Positions 25,051 to 36,556 of a DNA stretch of 64,000 nt are shown here, in pieces; position 1 is the stretch's first letter, and every line of letters starts with the position of its first letter. Made by a program: the position numbers and the translations under genes. Below the pieces are notes generated by a model that was given only the letters and a program-made list of their open reading frames with translations, was not told the origin of the DNA and ran no database searches. Source of the DNA: Climacteris rufus (taxonomy: Eukaryota; Chordata; Aves; Passeriformes; Climacteridae); assembly GCA_013398175.1 (NCBI GenBank), contig VZRZ01000240.1, positions 125,505-189,504 on the forward strand. The letters are read 5' to 3'.

Positions 25051-28000
25051 CTTCCTTTTCAGTACTTCTAATAGCAAGCAAAAATGCAACTTTGTCAATG
25101 GTTCTTTGTCAAGGGATAAGAATGCACAAGGCTTTGGACACACAAAAACATAAGTCGAGTTCAACATGTTAAGTCTCCATTTTTTGATGCTTTGAGGGTT
25201 TTGCTGGAGATTCACAGATTAACAGTGATTAGCTACTCCATCTATAAGAGTTGTAGCTGACATCTAGTTCTTCAGTTTTGCAATCAAGAGAGAAAAACCT
25301 TGACTTTCTTCCTTTTCATCAGAGAGCTCTCAAGGTGCTTAAAACAACTTTGCCAAAAGGATGTTGGCTTCAAGACACTCTGGTGGTTCAGAAGTGTTGC
25401 TCTGTTTTCTCAGAGGTGTTTACTTCCCATAACACCCAGGTGGGCCAGAGGAGTGCTGGCTCTGTGCCTGATAGAAGAAATGGAAACTCAGCAAGGACTC
25501 ACAGAATGTGTAAGAGAGCTGGAGAGCACCATCACAATTTCAAAGCCCAGGATTACATCATAAAGCCTGGGCTGTCTTTACTCTTTCTTTTCACAGGATA
25601 CACCTATCCACTGCTATCCAGCACCATGTTAAAAACAGGTGAGCTTGCCCCAGGAGAGCCCATGTGTACAACAGGAATAATTTGACACTGGCATTTGGGC
25701 TTGGGAATGTGTGAGTGTGCTGCTAAAGGGCACTTGTGTTTTTCAAAACAGTTATAAAGATTGGGGCCCATTTTCATTGGGCATTTGGTGTAAATTCTTC
25801 AGTTCCTAGGTTGTTTCTGGAGCATGATGAAAACCATGTGTCATATGTACATGTCTGATTGGACTATTGCTTCTCCTGTAGTACCTTACCAGGAGAACAT
25901 CCAGCATCACATTATTTAAAGGCTCCCTGGAACAAAAGCCACACATCCAGTTCATTTATTTCCTCCTAAAACCACAACCTTGGGTGAATGCCATTCTCAC
26001 TTGTACTTTATCTCATGTGTCAGCATTTTACAGGCATTTTCCTTTTGCCAGCATAATCTCCTGTGTGAGCCTAATCCTGCCAAACTTCAGAATTATTTGC
26101 CCTTCCAAGGCATTTTCTTTGTCACATACGTTTTTCTGATATCATTTTGAAGGGGATTTAGTCCTAATCTAGACCACAGCAGACAAAACAAGTTATTGAA
26201 GAGATCAGCAGCCTGCTCCTCAATATCACAACCATGTAGGACTCAGTCCACAGGGGTGGATACCCCACCTGGCTGGGGGATAGAAGGAACATACCAGGTT
26301 CCAAGGAGGTATTTATTGCTGATGGGAGGTGGGGATGGAGCTCTGCACGATATCTGGATCCTCACAGGGACTCACATCTCTTTCAGGGTGGCACCCCTGG
26401 CAAGCTGCATCTTCTCCTGTGCAGCTCCAGACAGTGCCCAAAGTCACGAGCGAGCCCGCAGACTTTCAGGAACACAGCTGACTCCTGCCCAACTCCATTT
26501 TGCTTGTACCAGAAATCCTCATTAAAGCCAGTAATTTGAGTAAGGTCACCCCAGCTAATTTGAGGGAGGGTTTACAAAGTCAGCTTCTAAAACAGCAAAC
26601 AGAAGGGTTAAGCCCACGCCGCCTCTATGCTTCTCAGAGGAGATGAGGCAATTTGCCAATTTTTCAGCCCTCAGTAAACTTGACAGAATTGTTTAGCTGG
26701 ACAAATTGGGTGAATTATTTCTTAAATACATGCTGCTGTGGCCTTTCCCTTAGCTTGCTTGTTCAGTGTTTTCCTGGGTTTTTTCACCATTCTTATAATT
26801 CAACTCTGATAAACGCCTGTGATTTCTTACTCTTCCCCCCTCCCCTTTTACCCCCACCTCTAAGTCAGAGGGAGCAGGAGGCAACAAACAGTGAGAAGCC
26901 TGTGATCCTGCCAGAGTGATGCAGTATTGGGGTGCCCTCCTAACCTTGTGAAAATTGAAGCCTTTCCCTGAAAGTTAAACAGTCTTTATTCATCTTTATT
27001 GAGTGTTTACACCAAGTGGCCTTTTGAAGCCAACCAAAGCAGTGCAAGGGTTGCACACAGCCCACAATAATTTTATATTTGCCGCAGAATTCGGGGCGGG
27101 GGGGGAGGGAGGTATAATGCAGAGGCACCAGGGTGCCAGCAAAGCAGTATTGATATGTTTTTTTCAAAACCCTGTGTTCGCTCTCGGAGGTGTTTCTCTG
27201 ACCTCACCACCCAAATGACATGGATGGTGGTAACAGTTTTGACACCGACTTCAAACAGATATTTTTTTCTTTTTTCTCTTCCTACCTCCCTGAGTTTTCA
27301 CAAGCGCTCAAACTGTCACCCTGGAATAAAGAAGCAAATACATACAGGGAAAGTTGAATTAAATTCAGTCTGGTTCTACAAAAGTCCATGGAATGGTATC
27401 CTATTTTCAAGGGGGATGTCCTGAGCAGGGCCATGATAGAGGATCTCCGACTGGAACAAAAATTGGGGAAGCAATCTTCTTTTTGTCAGCCTGCCTCCTG
27501 GCAAAATTCAGACAAAAAAATTATGTACTCACAGCAAAGATACACAATCACTTGAGCACACCACTCCAGGAACCAGTTCCATGCTCTGCTTGGAGCATGC
27601 CAACTCAGAGAATCTGGCCTGCAGTGGGGATGACTTTTCTACAACAGCTCACTGTGGATATTGGGATAGCACCTTTCTGGCATAAAGCTGGTGCTTTTTT
27701 TGGCAGGCCCCTGGCCAGATCTTTGCTGTATCTTTAGGTCTGGAGAAGCCATACAGCTCTTTCCTGTGCAGTTTGTTCCACAGGAGTTCAGCTGCAAGAC
27801 CCAAGAGGGAGTCTTTATATCCAAGCAACTCCTGGATTCCCAGATAACCATCTGCCTAAACTCAGAGGCTGCTGAAGGCTCGCTGTGCCACCCATCATGA
27901 TGCTGTAAACAGTGCTGTGACCAATCCTATCCACCAGACTTGTTTCTGTCACCATAATAACTAGGAATAAACAAGACAGAAGATATGACAGAATGGAATA

Positions 28001-30483
28001 GACTTGAAAATGAAAACAGCCACAGGCAGTGACAGAAACTTCAGGTAGAGGATCAAGGTACTAAGCCAGATGCTTAGTAATCAACTGAGTCATTATGGTG
28101 CTTCTCTTGCAGTTGTCCCTCTGCCCAGGATTAATGTATCTCCAAGATGGGAACAATAGGGAGTATTATAAAAGGACCTGCAATGAAGAAAACATGAGTA
28201 AGTGTCAAACCCAAAACACATGGCCTGAACAAAATATGTGGCAAGTGGGGATCTCATAAGGGTTTTACAGCTACTTGTTTAGAAAAATATACACTGCCAG
28301 CTCAGACAGGGAGCAATAAAAACAACTGAAGGGATCCCTCACACTGACAGAGAGAACAGCACTGACACGTGCAGCTAAACACTTCCTCCCTCATCCTGGC
28401 AGTGGAGCAGGGCTCACAGAGTATATCTGTTTCTCCTTTAGGCATCTTTAATCAGTCCCACTGGTAGCAAGAAGCTGTGACTGAGTACTAGAGACATTTT
28501 TTTTTTAATGTTATACATACTTGGAATGTCTTGAGATGTTCCTGTGGTAGCGTCAGTTTTAGAGAGGGACTATCAAAGCCAGAAGGATTGGTGGGCTCTG
28601 TGCCACTACCTGGCAATGTTACAAGGTCTCCTGCTGCTCTTCTATCCAAAAGGGACCACAGACACAAAGTGTTTCACTGCATGTTTTCCTCACTCAATCC
28701 TTGAGCATTCTCTGACATTATCAGTTTGTCTGGATTTATATTGCCAAAAGAAACAAAGTGGAAGTTTTTATCAGGTAGCAAGACCTGTCTCAGCCTCTCT
28801 TGTGAGGCAGCAAAGCAGCACGTAGCCCTCACTGGTAAAAATCAATTTGACTTCAAAGCAGTTGTTTGGATCTGACACTGGGCCTGCTCACAGAAGGGTA
28901 TTTGCAGGCATTAAGTGTCATAATTTCGGCAGAAAACAAACCCCCTTGCAGATCAGAGTGGCTGGGTGTGCATGGGCTTCACTTCTGGTTAGAAGAAATG
29001 CGGCACCATCGCCTGGTCAAGCTCAGTAGGAACCTTCACATTTTCACATATAGTGCAGTTTATTGAAGGAACAGAAACACAGACTCGGAAATGTCATTAA
29101 TAAATGCACCAGCTGTGATAGAACTCTGATAAAACCACAACATTGTGTTAACCTGGGTAATAGTAATCGTAGACAGAAGCTTACCACGGAAGTATCCTCA
29201 CTTGGGAGAAGGGCATCTGTGTCCATCTGGGTTTTTGGGTTTTCCTCTTCAGTAGATGAAACTTCTACCTTCCTGATAGAGAGGCCAATCTTCTCCTCCT
29301 CCTCCTTCTTACCTATAGCAGGATCTAGGTGGAGAGTTGAGTCACAGAGTCATACACGTGGTAGCACATACTTCATTAAGCTTGTTAGCATATGTAGAGA
29401 TGCAAATTTTAAATTACCCCTAATGAGGCAAAACTGACTTTTTGGCTGTGTTGTTCTCCAAAGTTTGGGTCATACAACCTTGTTCTGTGCTTCACATCTT
29501 CACAGGGCCTCCCCCCTCAGCCAGCTCAGCATTTCCTGATGCTAGGGATACAGATCTCCATCTGCAAAGATAACACAGAATGCACACGATCTGTGCTGCA
29601 GATAACAAGCCTTGGCCCTTCCCTGACTCCTTCAGGGACCACCATCCCACAGTAAGTCTGCAGTAGCCAGTGCACGGATGATCCACTGCAGCAACATGAA
29701 GGTTTCCAAACACAGTACTCTGCTTAACATTCTTAATGCAGTTTTAGATATCTGAAAGTATTTGCAAATTTATTCTGTCTGGCAAAAGAGTGTGGAGGAC
29801 AGAAAGCAAGGAACATCCAGATGACTATTTTTTTTTCCTTGAAATGGCAATTCAAATGAAAAACATAGCACTTTGAAATGTTTGAAAGTGCATTTAAATA
29901 AATTGGGGCAACTTAATAGAAACAAAATTGTCCATTCTTGGTGAATTAAAGGATTCATTGTGCCCAAACAATTCATTTTTCCCTAATTCTCTTTGTCTAA
30001 CTATGGTTATGAAAGGAGAGGGGGGATAAGTCATTCCAGGATGACCCAAAATAAATCCCTCACCCCCACCAAGGCTAAAGAGACAGTGTAAGGTCCTGCA
30101 TCTCAGCTAGTGATTTGGGCCTTTTAGAAGATGGAAGCAGCTAAAAGAGGGGCACATGATCATGAGTTTAAGCAACATCACGCTCTGGCAAGGCCTTGCA
30201 GTTGTTCCCTCAGAGCAATGAGAGCAGAACAACACTGAGTTGGACAGAAGTCTGTGATAACCTATTTCCAGACAAGCCCAGTTACTCAGAGGAAACAAGC
30301 CTTGTAGAAAGTCACTGTGATACACACAGGACAAATGTTCTGCAGCCCAGAAAGCAAACAAACCAACCCTACTTCAAAGAAACGACAGCGAGCCAAGCAA
30401 GCGGAAAGAGTAGCATGAGAAATACGAGCAGTGATTTTAATCACGTTTCCCTGCTGCATTTTTCATTGCTGAAGGGTTTTCAC

Positions 30484-30764
30484 CAGACTGTAACAATGAC
30501 GCTCAGATACTGATCAAGGATGGACAAATTCTGTGGCGACTGATCTCCAGCAATCAATGCCACCAGCACTGCTCCACTCATGGTTACACAAGGTGACAGC
30601 CACATCAGAGGAGGTCTATCCACTTGCCTGGATCTGCCTGGCCTTGTTTCAGTTGAATATCTAACACAGGAGAAGAGCAGAATGGACATTCCTATGGCAG
30701 CAAACACCATGAGAAAGGTAAAAGGAGGGAGGAGAACTGAAGGCAGCCAGTCCCTTGAATGAAA
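30484..30764 (-). other. Open stretch with exon-like left border and two hydrophobic segments (unassigned)
   Basis: On the minus strand a T-rich tract and CAG (acceptor-like) precede about 93 open codons. These encode two hydrophobic stretches: LPPFTFLMVFAAIGMSILLF, and a second around PCVTMSGAVLVALIAG, followed by an N-L-S sequon. A possible GTGAAA donor closes it in phase 2. I do not recognise a family. T-rich sequence easily yields hydrophobic frames, and frames of this length occur by chance in a window this size, so a real exon is possible but unlikely. Confidence 0.12.
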
Positions 30765-32364
30765 CTGAAAAAAAGTCAACAAGTCTGTCAAAATTTATAT
30801 TCTATATTTTATTCAGCCCTGGAAGAGGGACTGCAGTGTTTCTAAAAAGCAGGGTGCAACTGACACATACCAATCTCCTACTACTTCATTAGACTAAAAC
30901 AATTGTGCTCTTTTCTACATGCATATTTATGAAAATAAAGCAGAAAAATTAATGGCACAACTTTCCAAATATATACACTTTGGTGGCATTTATATCCTTT
31001 CTCGGGGCACTTTCTGGAAATATTCCAGCCTCTCACAAAGCAGTACTTAAGGAGTACTTAATGTCTTCTTAGCAAAAAAGGCTTGTGTTCAAGCACTTTG
31101 TTATGTCGGGGATATTGCAGAGAATTTTATTAACAGAAATATCTGAACAGAGAGTAAAAGTAAACACAAATCTCAAAGAAGACAAATTCATAATTCATTG
31201 TTATAAATAATCAAGCTAAAAAGACAGGTTCCAGAGGTAGAGCCATTTGAGTCAAAAGTGTTACATTGTCATGGGAGTTTGACCACTCTCTACACTTCAG
31301 GTTTCTGTGACCACTTGCTCAAAACTCAGTCCAGAGCATGAATTTCTTTATAGAAGTAATCCAAAGAGTAACACTGCATCATGACCAAAAAATTAGATTG
31401 CAGTATCATCATAAATTATCCACAAATGAAAAACAAACAAAAACCCCTACTGAAACAAAACTAAACCTAAATAAACTAAAAGCTCACCAGAAAAACCACA
31501 AACAAGAAAAAAAAATGGAGGTACTGAATGATCTCACTTTAACTGATTTCTAGTGTAATTTTCAGAGCTCTTAAAATAAGAAGGCTGATTACATTTTCTG
31601 AAGCACTTGCTCTTTCAAACCAGTGATACCTGTGCCCTAAAGCCAGAGAAAGGTTTGCTCCTATGATGAAGCTTCAAATGAATGACAATTTAGAGCTGCC
31701 TGTTAAGACATGGAAAATAACCATTTCTTATAAAAATAATTCCCACATGACAGCCAGTAATTGTCTAAGTACAGAGCAGAAAAGTTGCACGCTTACCAGG
31801 TTTTTTCCAAACTTGACAAACAAGGATGCAGATAAAGACAACACCTCTGGAGTTGTACAAATCTCAGGTGAGCTCTTTCTCACCACCTGAAAGCTACCTC
31901 CTGTGGTTCAGGGAAAAAGAAAAGTTTTCTCTGCACTGTGTGAGATTTACTGTATCCAAAGCCAGTCCTCCCAGCCAATAATTCCTTATTGCTAACAGAG
32001 GAGACTTGGAACACCTGTGATAACACAATGCATTCCTTCAAAGAAAATGAGGAGAAGTGACAGCAGGAACCCAGGCTGGTCAGACAAGAAATAAAAATGT
32101 GATCATAAGACTAGAAGAAAAAGGAAGAAGAAAAGGGGAAAAAGGAAATTGTTACTAACTCCTAGACATATTATTAGCTCAACTTTACACTTTGAACATG
32201 GTGCAGTCAGTCTTGGCCTAGAGACCACCACTCTGCCATTTACAGTTTTCCATGTAGGGACAAATTTTGCAACCACACATCAATTTAGAGAGAGTCTGAG
32301 AGCAACACTAGATTTGCAGGTCACTGGGGAGATAAGAGCAGGCAGGTATGATGATAGATGATGG

Positions 32365-32392
32365 GGATAAGGACACGATGGGGATAAGGACA
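32365..32392 (+). repeat. Short tandem repeat, GATGGGGATAAGGACA-like unit
   Basis: Two adjacent near-identical copies of a GATGGGGATAAGGACA unit are present, with a related GATGATAGATGATG stretch just before. Confidence 0.8.
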
Positions 32393-32424
32393 TAAGAGAC
32401 AGAGAAACAGCAGCAGAGCTGCCC

Positions 32425-32840
32425 AAGACCTTGGTAGGACCTTACTTTGAAGACTGTGTACATCCCTTGTGATCCTCACTCACAAAAGATGAATTCAAAT
32501 CAGAAAACACACAGTTCAGACCTGTTGGAAGGCAGTGACCACCTCTTTTATGCACCATGATGGGAAATGTTTCTTTCTGTGCAGATTTTGTGCATACGAA
32601 CTGAAGAAAAACACGGGGAGCAAAAGGAAGCTTTTTCAGCAAAGGTGGTAAAATATTGTCAGAGGTTGTCCAGAGATGTGGTGACTGCCTCATCCCTGGG
32701 AAGTCAAGGTCAGGCTGGATGGGGCTTTAAGCAACCTGATATCCTTGAAGATGTCCCACTTGCGGCAGGCAGCAGGGTTGGAGTGGATGGCCTTCAAGGA
32801 TTGTTTACAACCCAAACCATTCTGAGAGTCTATGATTTTC
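32425..32840 (+). mobile_element. CR1 LINE fragment, sense orientation
   Basis: The right part is clear: GAGGTTGTCCAGAGATGTGG, GCCTCATCCCTGGGAAG, CAGGCTGGATGGGGCTTTAA and CCCAAACCATTCTGAGAG, which is the CR1 3' end in sense orientation. The left part (ACCTTGGTAGGACCTTACTT) fits the preceding CR1 block only weakly. The copy ends about 300 bp before the promoter CpG island. Confidence 0.78.
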
Positions 32841-33937
32841 TTTTTCTTCATAAATAGCTTTGAGGATAAATCTCAAAGAAAGGGGAAAGATTAACATTCA
32901 GAAAAGAGCTGAAGTTAAAAGCACTAGGTGAGGGTAAACTTCTGGTGAAAAACTCTTCCAAACACCCCAAGAGTGGTGAATGTCTCGAACCATTCTTCCA
33001 CACGGGACAGCAGGACACTGCACTGCACTCAGACAGGGCTCAATCAAACAGGGAAAGATGACAGGAGTCCCACGGGCAGAAACTACGTTCAGGTGTACTC
33101 AAGCAGGCAGCCTCCACCTCGCTGCCAGGGAGACCGGGAGAGGATTTCTCCCCTGATGGGTGCGGCGCGCAATCCCTCTGAGACCCTGGCGATCCATCAC
33201 AGAGCAGAAGCGCAGCGTGGAGCGTGTCAGTGCCTCCGTTACAGCATTAGAGCCTCAGACCTGGGCCAGCACAGCTCCGACAGCTCAGGGTTAAACCCAG
33301 CTACCAGAACAAGGACGGGGCTTCCCCCTGAACCTTTCAGACGCGCACACAAACACCCCCCTCTGCTCTGCCTAGTCTTCCTTTAGGATAAGGCTGTTCT
33401 GCCCTAAAAACCATGCTAGGCAGTGCCCAAGGATTGCGGAGCCAGGATCCCGGGTCCCGCATCTCGGAAAACGATTCCTTTTGAAGCAGCAGCGCAGGAG
33501 AAGGCACCGGGCACTGCCCTTCTCCAACAAGCGGCAGCGAGGGACGCGGTTCCCCCGCCATCCGAGGGGGGACTGAAGCCCCACCTCTGGTTCGCAGCCC
33601 CCGGGACACAGAAAACTGAAGGGCTGCTCCGGCGCGGCGACGGGGGTACCCCGCGGCAGCACCGGGCACAGGGCTCTGTCGGGGCTGTGCCGGGACGTCC
33701 TCGGCGGTGCCAACGAGGGCACCCCCCAAGCCCCTCTTTTCCCTGGGCGGCCCGCGGGGGCGAGTCCTGGCAGCCCGGGGAGGAGCCGAGCGGGGCCGCC
33801 GCTCGCCGTCCCTCCCGGCGGGAGCGCAGCGCAGCCCAGCGACCGCCCGCAGCCGCACCGCAACTTTGCCGGGCTCGGAGCCGGCGGGGAGCGCTCCGAG
33901 GGCTGCGGGGACAGCCGGGCAGGGGGCTGGCGCAGGG

Positions 33938-34709
33938 NNNNNNNNNNNNNNNNNNNNNNNNNNNNNNNNNNNNNNNNNNNNNNNNNNNNNNNNNNNNNNN
34001 NNNNNNNNNNNNNNNNNNNNNNNNNNNNNNNNNNNNNNNNNNNNNNNNNNNNNNNNNNNNNNNNNNNNNNNNNNNNNNNNNNNNNNNNNNNNNNNNNNNN
34101 NNNNNNNNNNNNNNNNNNNNNNNNNNNNNNNNNNNNNNNNNNNNNNNNNNNNNNNNNNNNNNNNNNNNNNNNNNNNNNNNNNNNNNNNNNNNNNNNNNNN
34201 NNNNNNNNNNNNNNNNNNNNNNNNNNNNNNNNNNNNNNNNNNNNNNNNNNNNNNNNNNNNNNNNNNNNNNNNNNNNNNNNNNNNNNNNNNNNNNNNNNNN
34301 NNNNNNNNNNNNNNNNNNNNNNNNNNNNNNNNNNNNNNNNNNNNNNNNNNNNNNNNNNNNNNNNNNNNNNNNNNNNNNNNNNNNNNNNNNNNNNNNNNNN
34401 NNNNNNNNNNNNNNNNNNNNNNNNNNNNNNNNNNNNNNNNNNNNNNNNNNNNNNNNNNNNNNNNNNNNNNNNNNNNNNNNNNNNNNNNNNNNNNNNNNNN
34501 NNNNNNNNNNNNNNNNNNNNNNNNNNNNNNNNNNNNNNNNNNNNNNNNNNNNNNNNNNNNNNNNNNNNNNNNNNNNNNNNNNNNNNNNNNNNNNNNNNNN
34601 NNNNNNNNNNNNNNNNNNNNNNNNNNNNNNNNNNNNNNNNNNNNNNNNNNNNNNNNNNNNNNNNNNNNNNNNNNNNNNNNNNNNNNNNNNNNNNNNNNNN
34701 NNNNNNNNN
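33938..34709. other. Assembly gap (772 N)
   Basis: An uninterrupted run of N sits inside the CpG island between readable upstream sequence ending GCGCAGGG and in-frame GRIN3A exon 1. It is expected to contain the GRIN3A start codon, signal peptide and first amino-terminal-domain residues. Such gaps at very GC-rich first exons are common in bird assemblies built from short reads. Whether 772 is a measured or an estimated length cannot be told here. Confidence 0.99.
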
Positions 34710-35034
34710 GGACGCGCTGCTGCTGGCAGTGGCCAACCTGAACGGGGTGCCCGGGCTGCTGCCCTACAACCTGTCCCTGGAGGTGGTGATGGCGATCGAG
34801 GCGGGGCTGGGCGACCTGCCCCTCTTCCCCTTCTCTTCTGCCAGCGCCTCCTGGAGCAACGACCCCGTCTCCTTCCTGCAGAGTCTGTGCCACACCGTGG
34901 TGGTGCAGGGGGTCTCCGCCATCCTCGCCTTCCCGCAGAGCCGCGGGGAGATGCTGGAGCTGGACTTCATCTCGGCGGCGCTGCGCATCCCGGTGGTCAG
35001 CATCGTGCTGGGCGAGTTCCCCCGGCGGAGCCTG
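34710..35034 (+). CDS. GRIN3A: GRIN3A exon 1, readable 3' part (NMDA receptor subunit GluN3A, start of amino-terminal domain)
   Basis: This is the end of the first coding exon of the GluN3A subunit, a postsynaptic and extrasynaptic plasma-membrane subunit. It joins GluN1 (with or without GluN2) in glycine-gated or low-calcium-permeability NMDA-type receptors. Reading in frame from 34711 gives 108 codons without a stop, beginning DALLLAVANLNG and containing LLPYNLSLEVVMAIEAGLGD, the hallmark start of the GluN3A bilobed amino-terminal domain. Visible residue 20 is a likely N-glycosylation site (N-L-S). The exon ends in phase 0 at a good donor (CTG then GTAAGG at 35035), and the next exon resumes in phase 0 as in the family. 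The 5' part, including the start codon and signal peptide (roughly 120-130 residues in mammals), lies in the N run just upstream, so the CDS is incomplete. GRIN3B is the only close alternative; the wording of the peptide fits GRIN3A clearly better. Confidence 0.96.
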
Positions 35035-35040
35035 GTAAGG
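35035..35040 (+). other. GRIN3A: 5' splice site of GRIN3A exon 1
   Basis: GTAAGG directly follows the last codon (CTG) of exon 1. It is the only donor that joins exon 1 to exon 2 in phase 0 with the expected peptide junction. Confidence 0.93.
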
Positions 35041-36248
35041 CGCTGGGGGCGCGGGGCGAAGGCGGCGGGCAGGGCAGCGCCGAGCCCCCCGGGTACCCTG
35101 CCGGGAAGGGCCGGGGGACGGGCGGCGGGGCCGGGCAGGGGTCGCGGCGGAAGGACTCGGACCGAGCTCTGCCGGGGGAGAAGCCCTCGGACCCCGGGGC
35201 AGCCGGCATGGCTCTTCGGTCCCTCCCTCCTGTGGCACCCCCTCCCGCTTTAGCCCTGGATCTCGGCCCTGGGGTGGCGGGGGATGAGCATCCTTTCTGT
35301 TGAAAGGCAGACAGGGCTCCGTGGCACAAGCGAAGTTGTGAGCACGAAGTAATTCACCGCTTTAAGTTGGTAGAGCCGAGAGCAGAAAGGGGGTCCGGGA
35401 TAGGCTTTGCGTGTCAAGAGAAGGTTGTTAGGGAAAAAAAACCAAAACACATACACCAAAATAATCCCGAACAGCTTTCAGGGTGCTTGTTTGCAGTTGG
35501 GCTAAGTACAGTGGTCTGTCTGAACATGGGCACTGTAGTTTGTTCACCAGGTGACACTTCTTGGGGAAATTGTTCACTGAAACTTGATTTTGCATTGAGA
35601 TGAGCCAAAGTGTCAGGATTTTCTGCACTTTTAGTTCATACATCGTTACTTGATCAGATTTTTGCTAATTCCTGTTGCCTAACTGAAGCAGGGGAAACTG
35701 CAGCCTAGCCTGTTTGTTTAATTGCGTAGCTACAACAGTAGAAACTGAATTCGTTGTGTTTGACAGTCTTAGGCACAGGTAATAGTAGCATTCAAGGGAG
35801 TTAAACTTTCTATCATGCAAAGATGGCAACTTAGTATTACACACTCTGGAAAAAAGTGATAGTTCAGTATTTTGGTACTGTGTGTTTGATGCCAGGAGTC
35901 ATCTTCATGCAAAAGAGTTGGAAGAAAATGCTCTATTCTGTAAGGCCTGTGCAAGGGAGAGCATAAGTAAGAGGGTAGAAGCTGCCTTTTAAGTACAGGA
36001 TAAATGGTTGTTTTATATAAAGAGAGGTACGTCAACTTTGCTCTCAAAATGTGATCGGAAAAAAAGATTACCAAGTGAATTTGCTTTGCTAAAGAAAATA
36101 CAAGCCATAAGCTGGAGCCCTGTTAAGTTTTGTGCAATTTTTTTCCACATTTTGTGTGTTAGAATTGTGACAGAAAAAGAAAGTCTGTGCTAGGTGGCTC
36201 CTAGTCTGTAGCTGAAGATGTGACTGCCATATGCTGGTCTGAATTACA

Positions 36249-36556
36249 GGATGGTTTGGGTTGGAAGGGACCTTAAGCATGACTTTGTTCCACCCCCTGC
36301 CATGGGTAGGGATACCTTCCACTATCCCAGGTTGCTCCAAAACCTGTCCAGCTTGGCCTTGAACACTTTCAGGGATGGAGCATCCACAGCTTCGTGGGCA
36401 ACCTGTGCCAATCAAGGATTTCCTCACAATCAAGGATTTTTTCCCACTATCCCATCTCATCCTGCCCTCTGGCAGTTTGAAGCCACTGCCCCTTGTCCTG
36501 TCACTCTTTGCCCTTGTCCAAATCCCCTCTCCAGTTCATATGAAGCCCTTATAATT
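36249..36556 (-). mobile_element. CR1 LINE, well-preserved 3' end
   Basis: The plus strand shows ATGGTTTGGGTTGGAAGGGA, CCACCCCCTGCCATGGG, CACTATCCCAGGTTGCTCC, GGGATGGAGCATCCACAG and CCTTGTCCTGTCACTC. It lies antisense to GRIN3A. It shares subfamily-specific wording with the copy at 62.98-63.37 kb (CTTAAGCATSAC...CATTCCACC), suggesting a relatively young, lineage-specific CR1 group. A CAATCAAGGATTT unit is duplicated inside it (about 36408-36440). Confidence 0.92.

Larger units (their letters stand above)
1..33139. other. 5' flank of GRIN3A with no supported gene
   Basis: The 33 kb upstream of the GRIN3A CpG island is AT-rich and shows only scattered short frames that look random, with no signature domain, conserved block or exon series. 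The recognisable content is repeats, listed separately. The stretches 4.1-8.2, 10.5-13.0, 13.3-18.5, 18.9-20.2, 20.5-22.9, 23.1-24.5 and 25.1-32.4 kb hold unique sequence in which I see nothing identifiable. In mammals the region 5' of GRIN3A is also gene-poor, which agrees with this reading. Enhancers or non-coding transcripts cannot be excluded. Confidence 0.75.
33140..35330. promoter_or_regulatory. GRIN3A: CpG island spanning the GRIN3A promoter, 5' UTR and exon 1
   Basis: Base composition changes sharply from about 40% GC to strongly GC-rich with frequent CG dinucleotides from about 33140, peaking at 33600-33937. It stays so through exon 1 and into the first 300 bp of intron 1. Position at the 5' end of a gene with a GC-rich first exon identifies it as the promoter CpG island. 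GC-box-like GGGCGG cores occur, for example near 33752, and no TATA box is evident. The transcription start cannot be placed because the most GC-rich core is an assembly gap. The long open frames that seem to run through the island on both strands arise from low stop-codon frequency and translated Ns and are not genes. Confidence 0.85.

Noticed and set aside
33337..35238. Very long open frames on both strands across the CpG island (hundreds of codons)
   Set aside because: They run through 772 unknown bases translated as X and through GC-rich sequence poor in stop codons. Only the plus-strand frame beginning at 34711 carries a recognisable protein (GluN3A).
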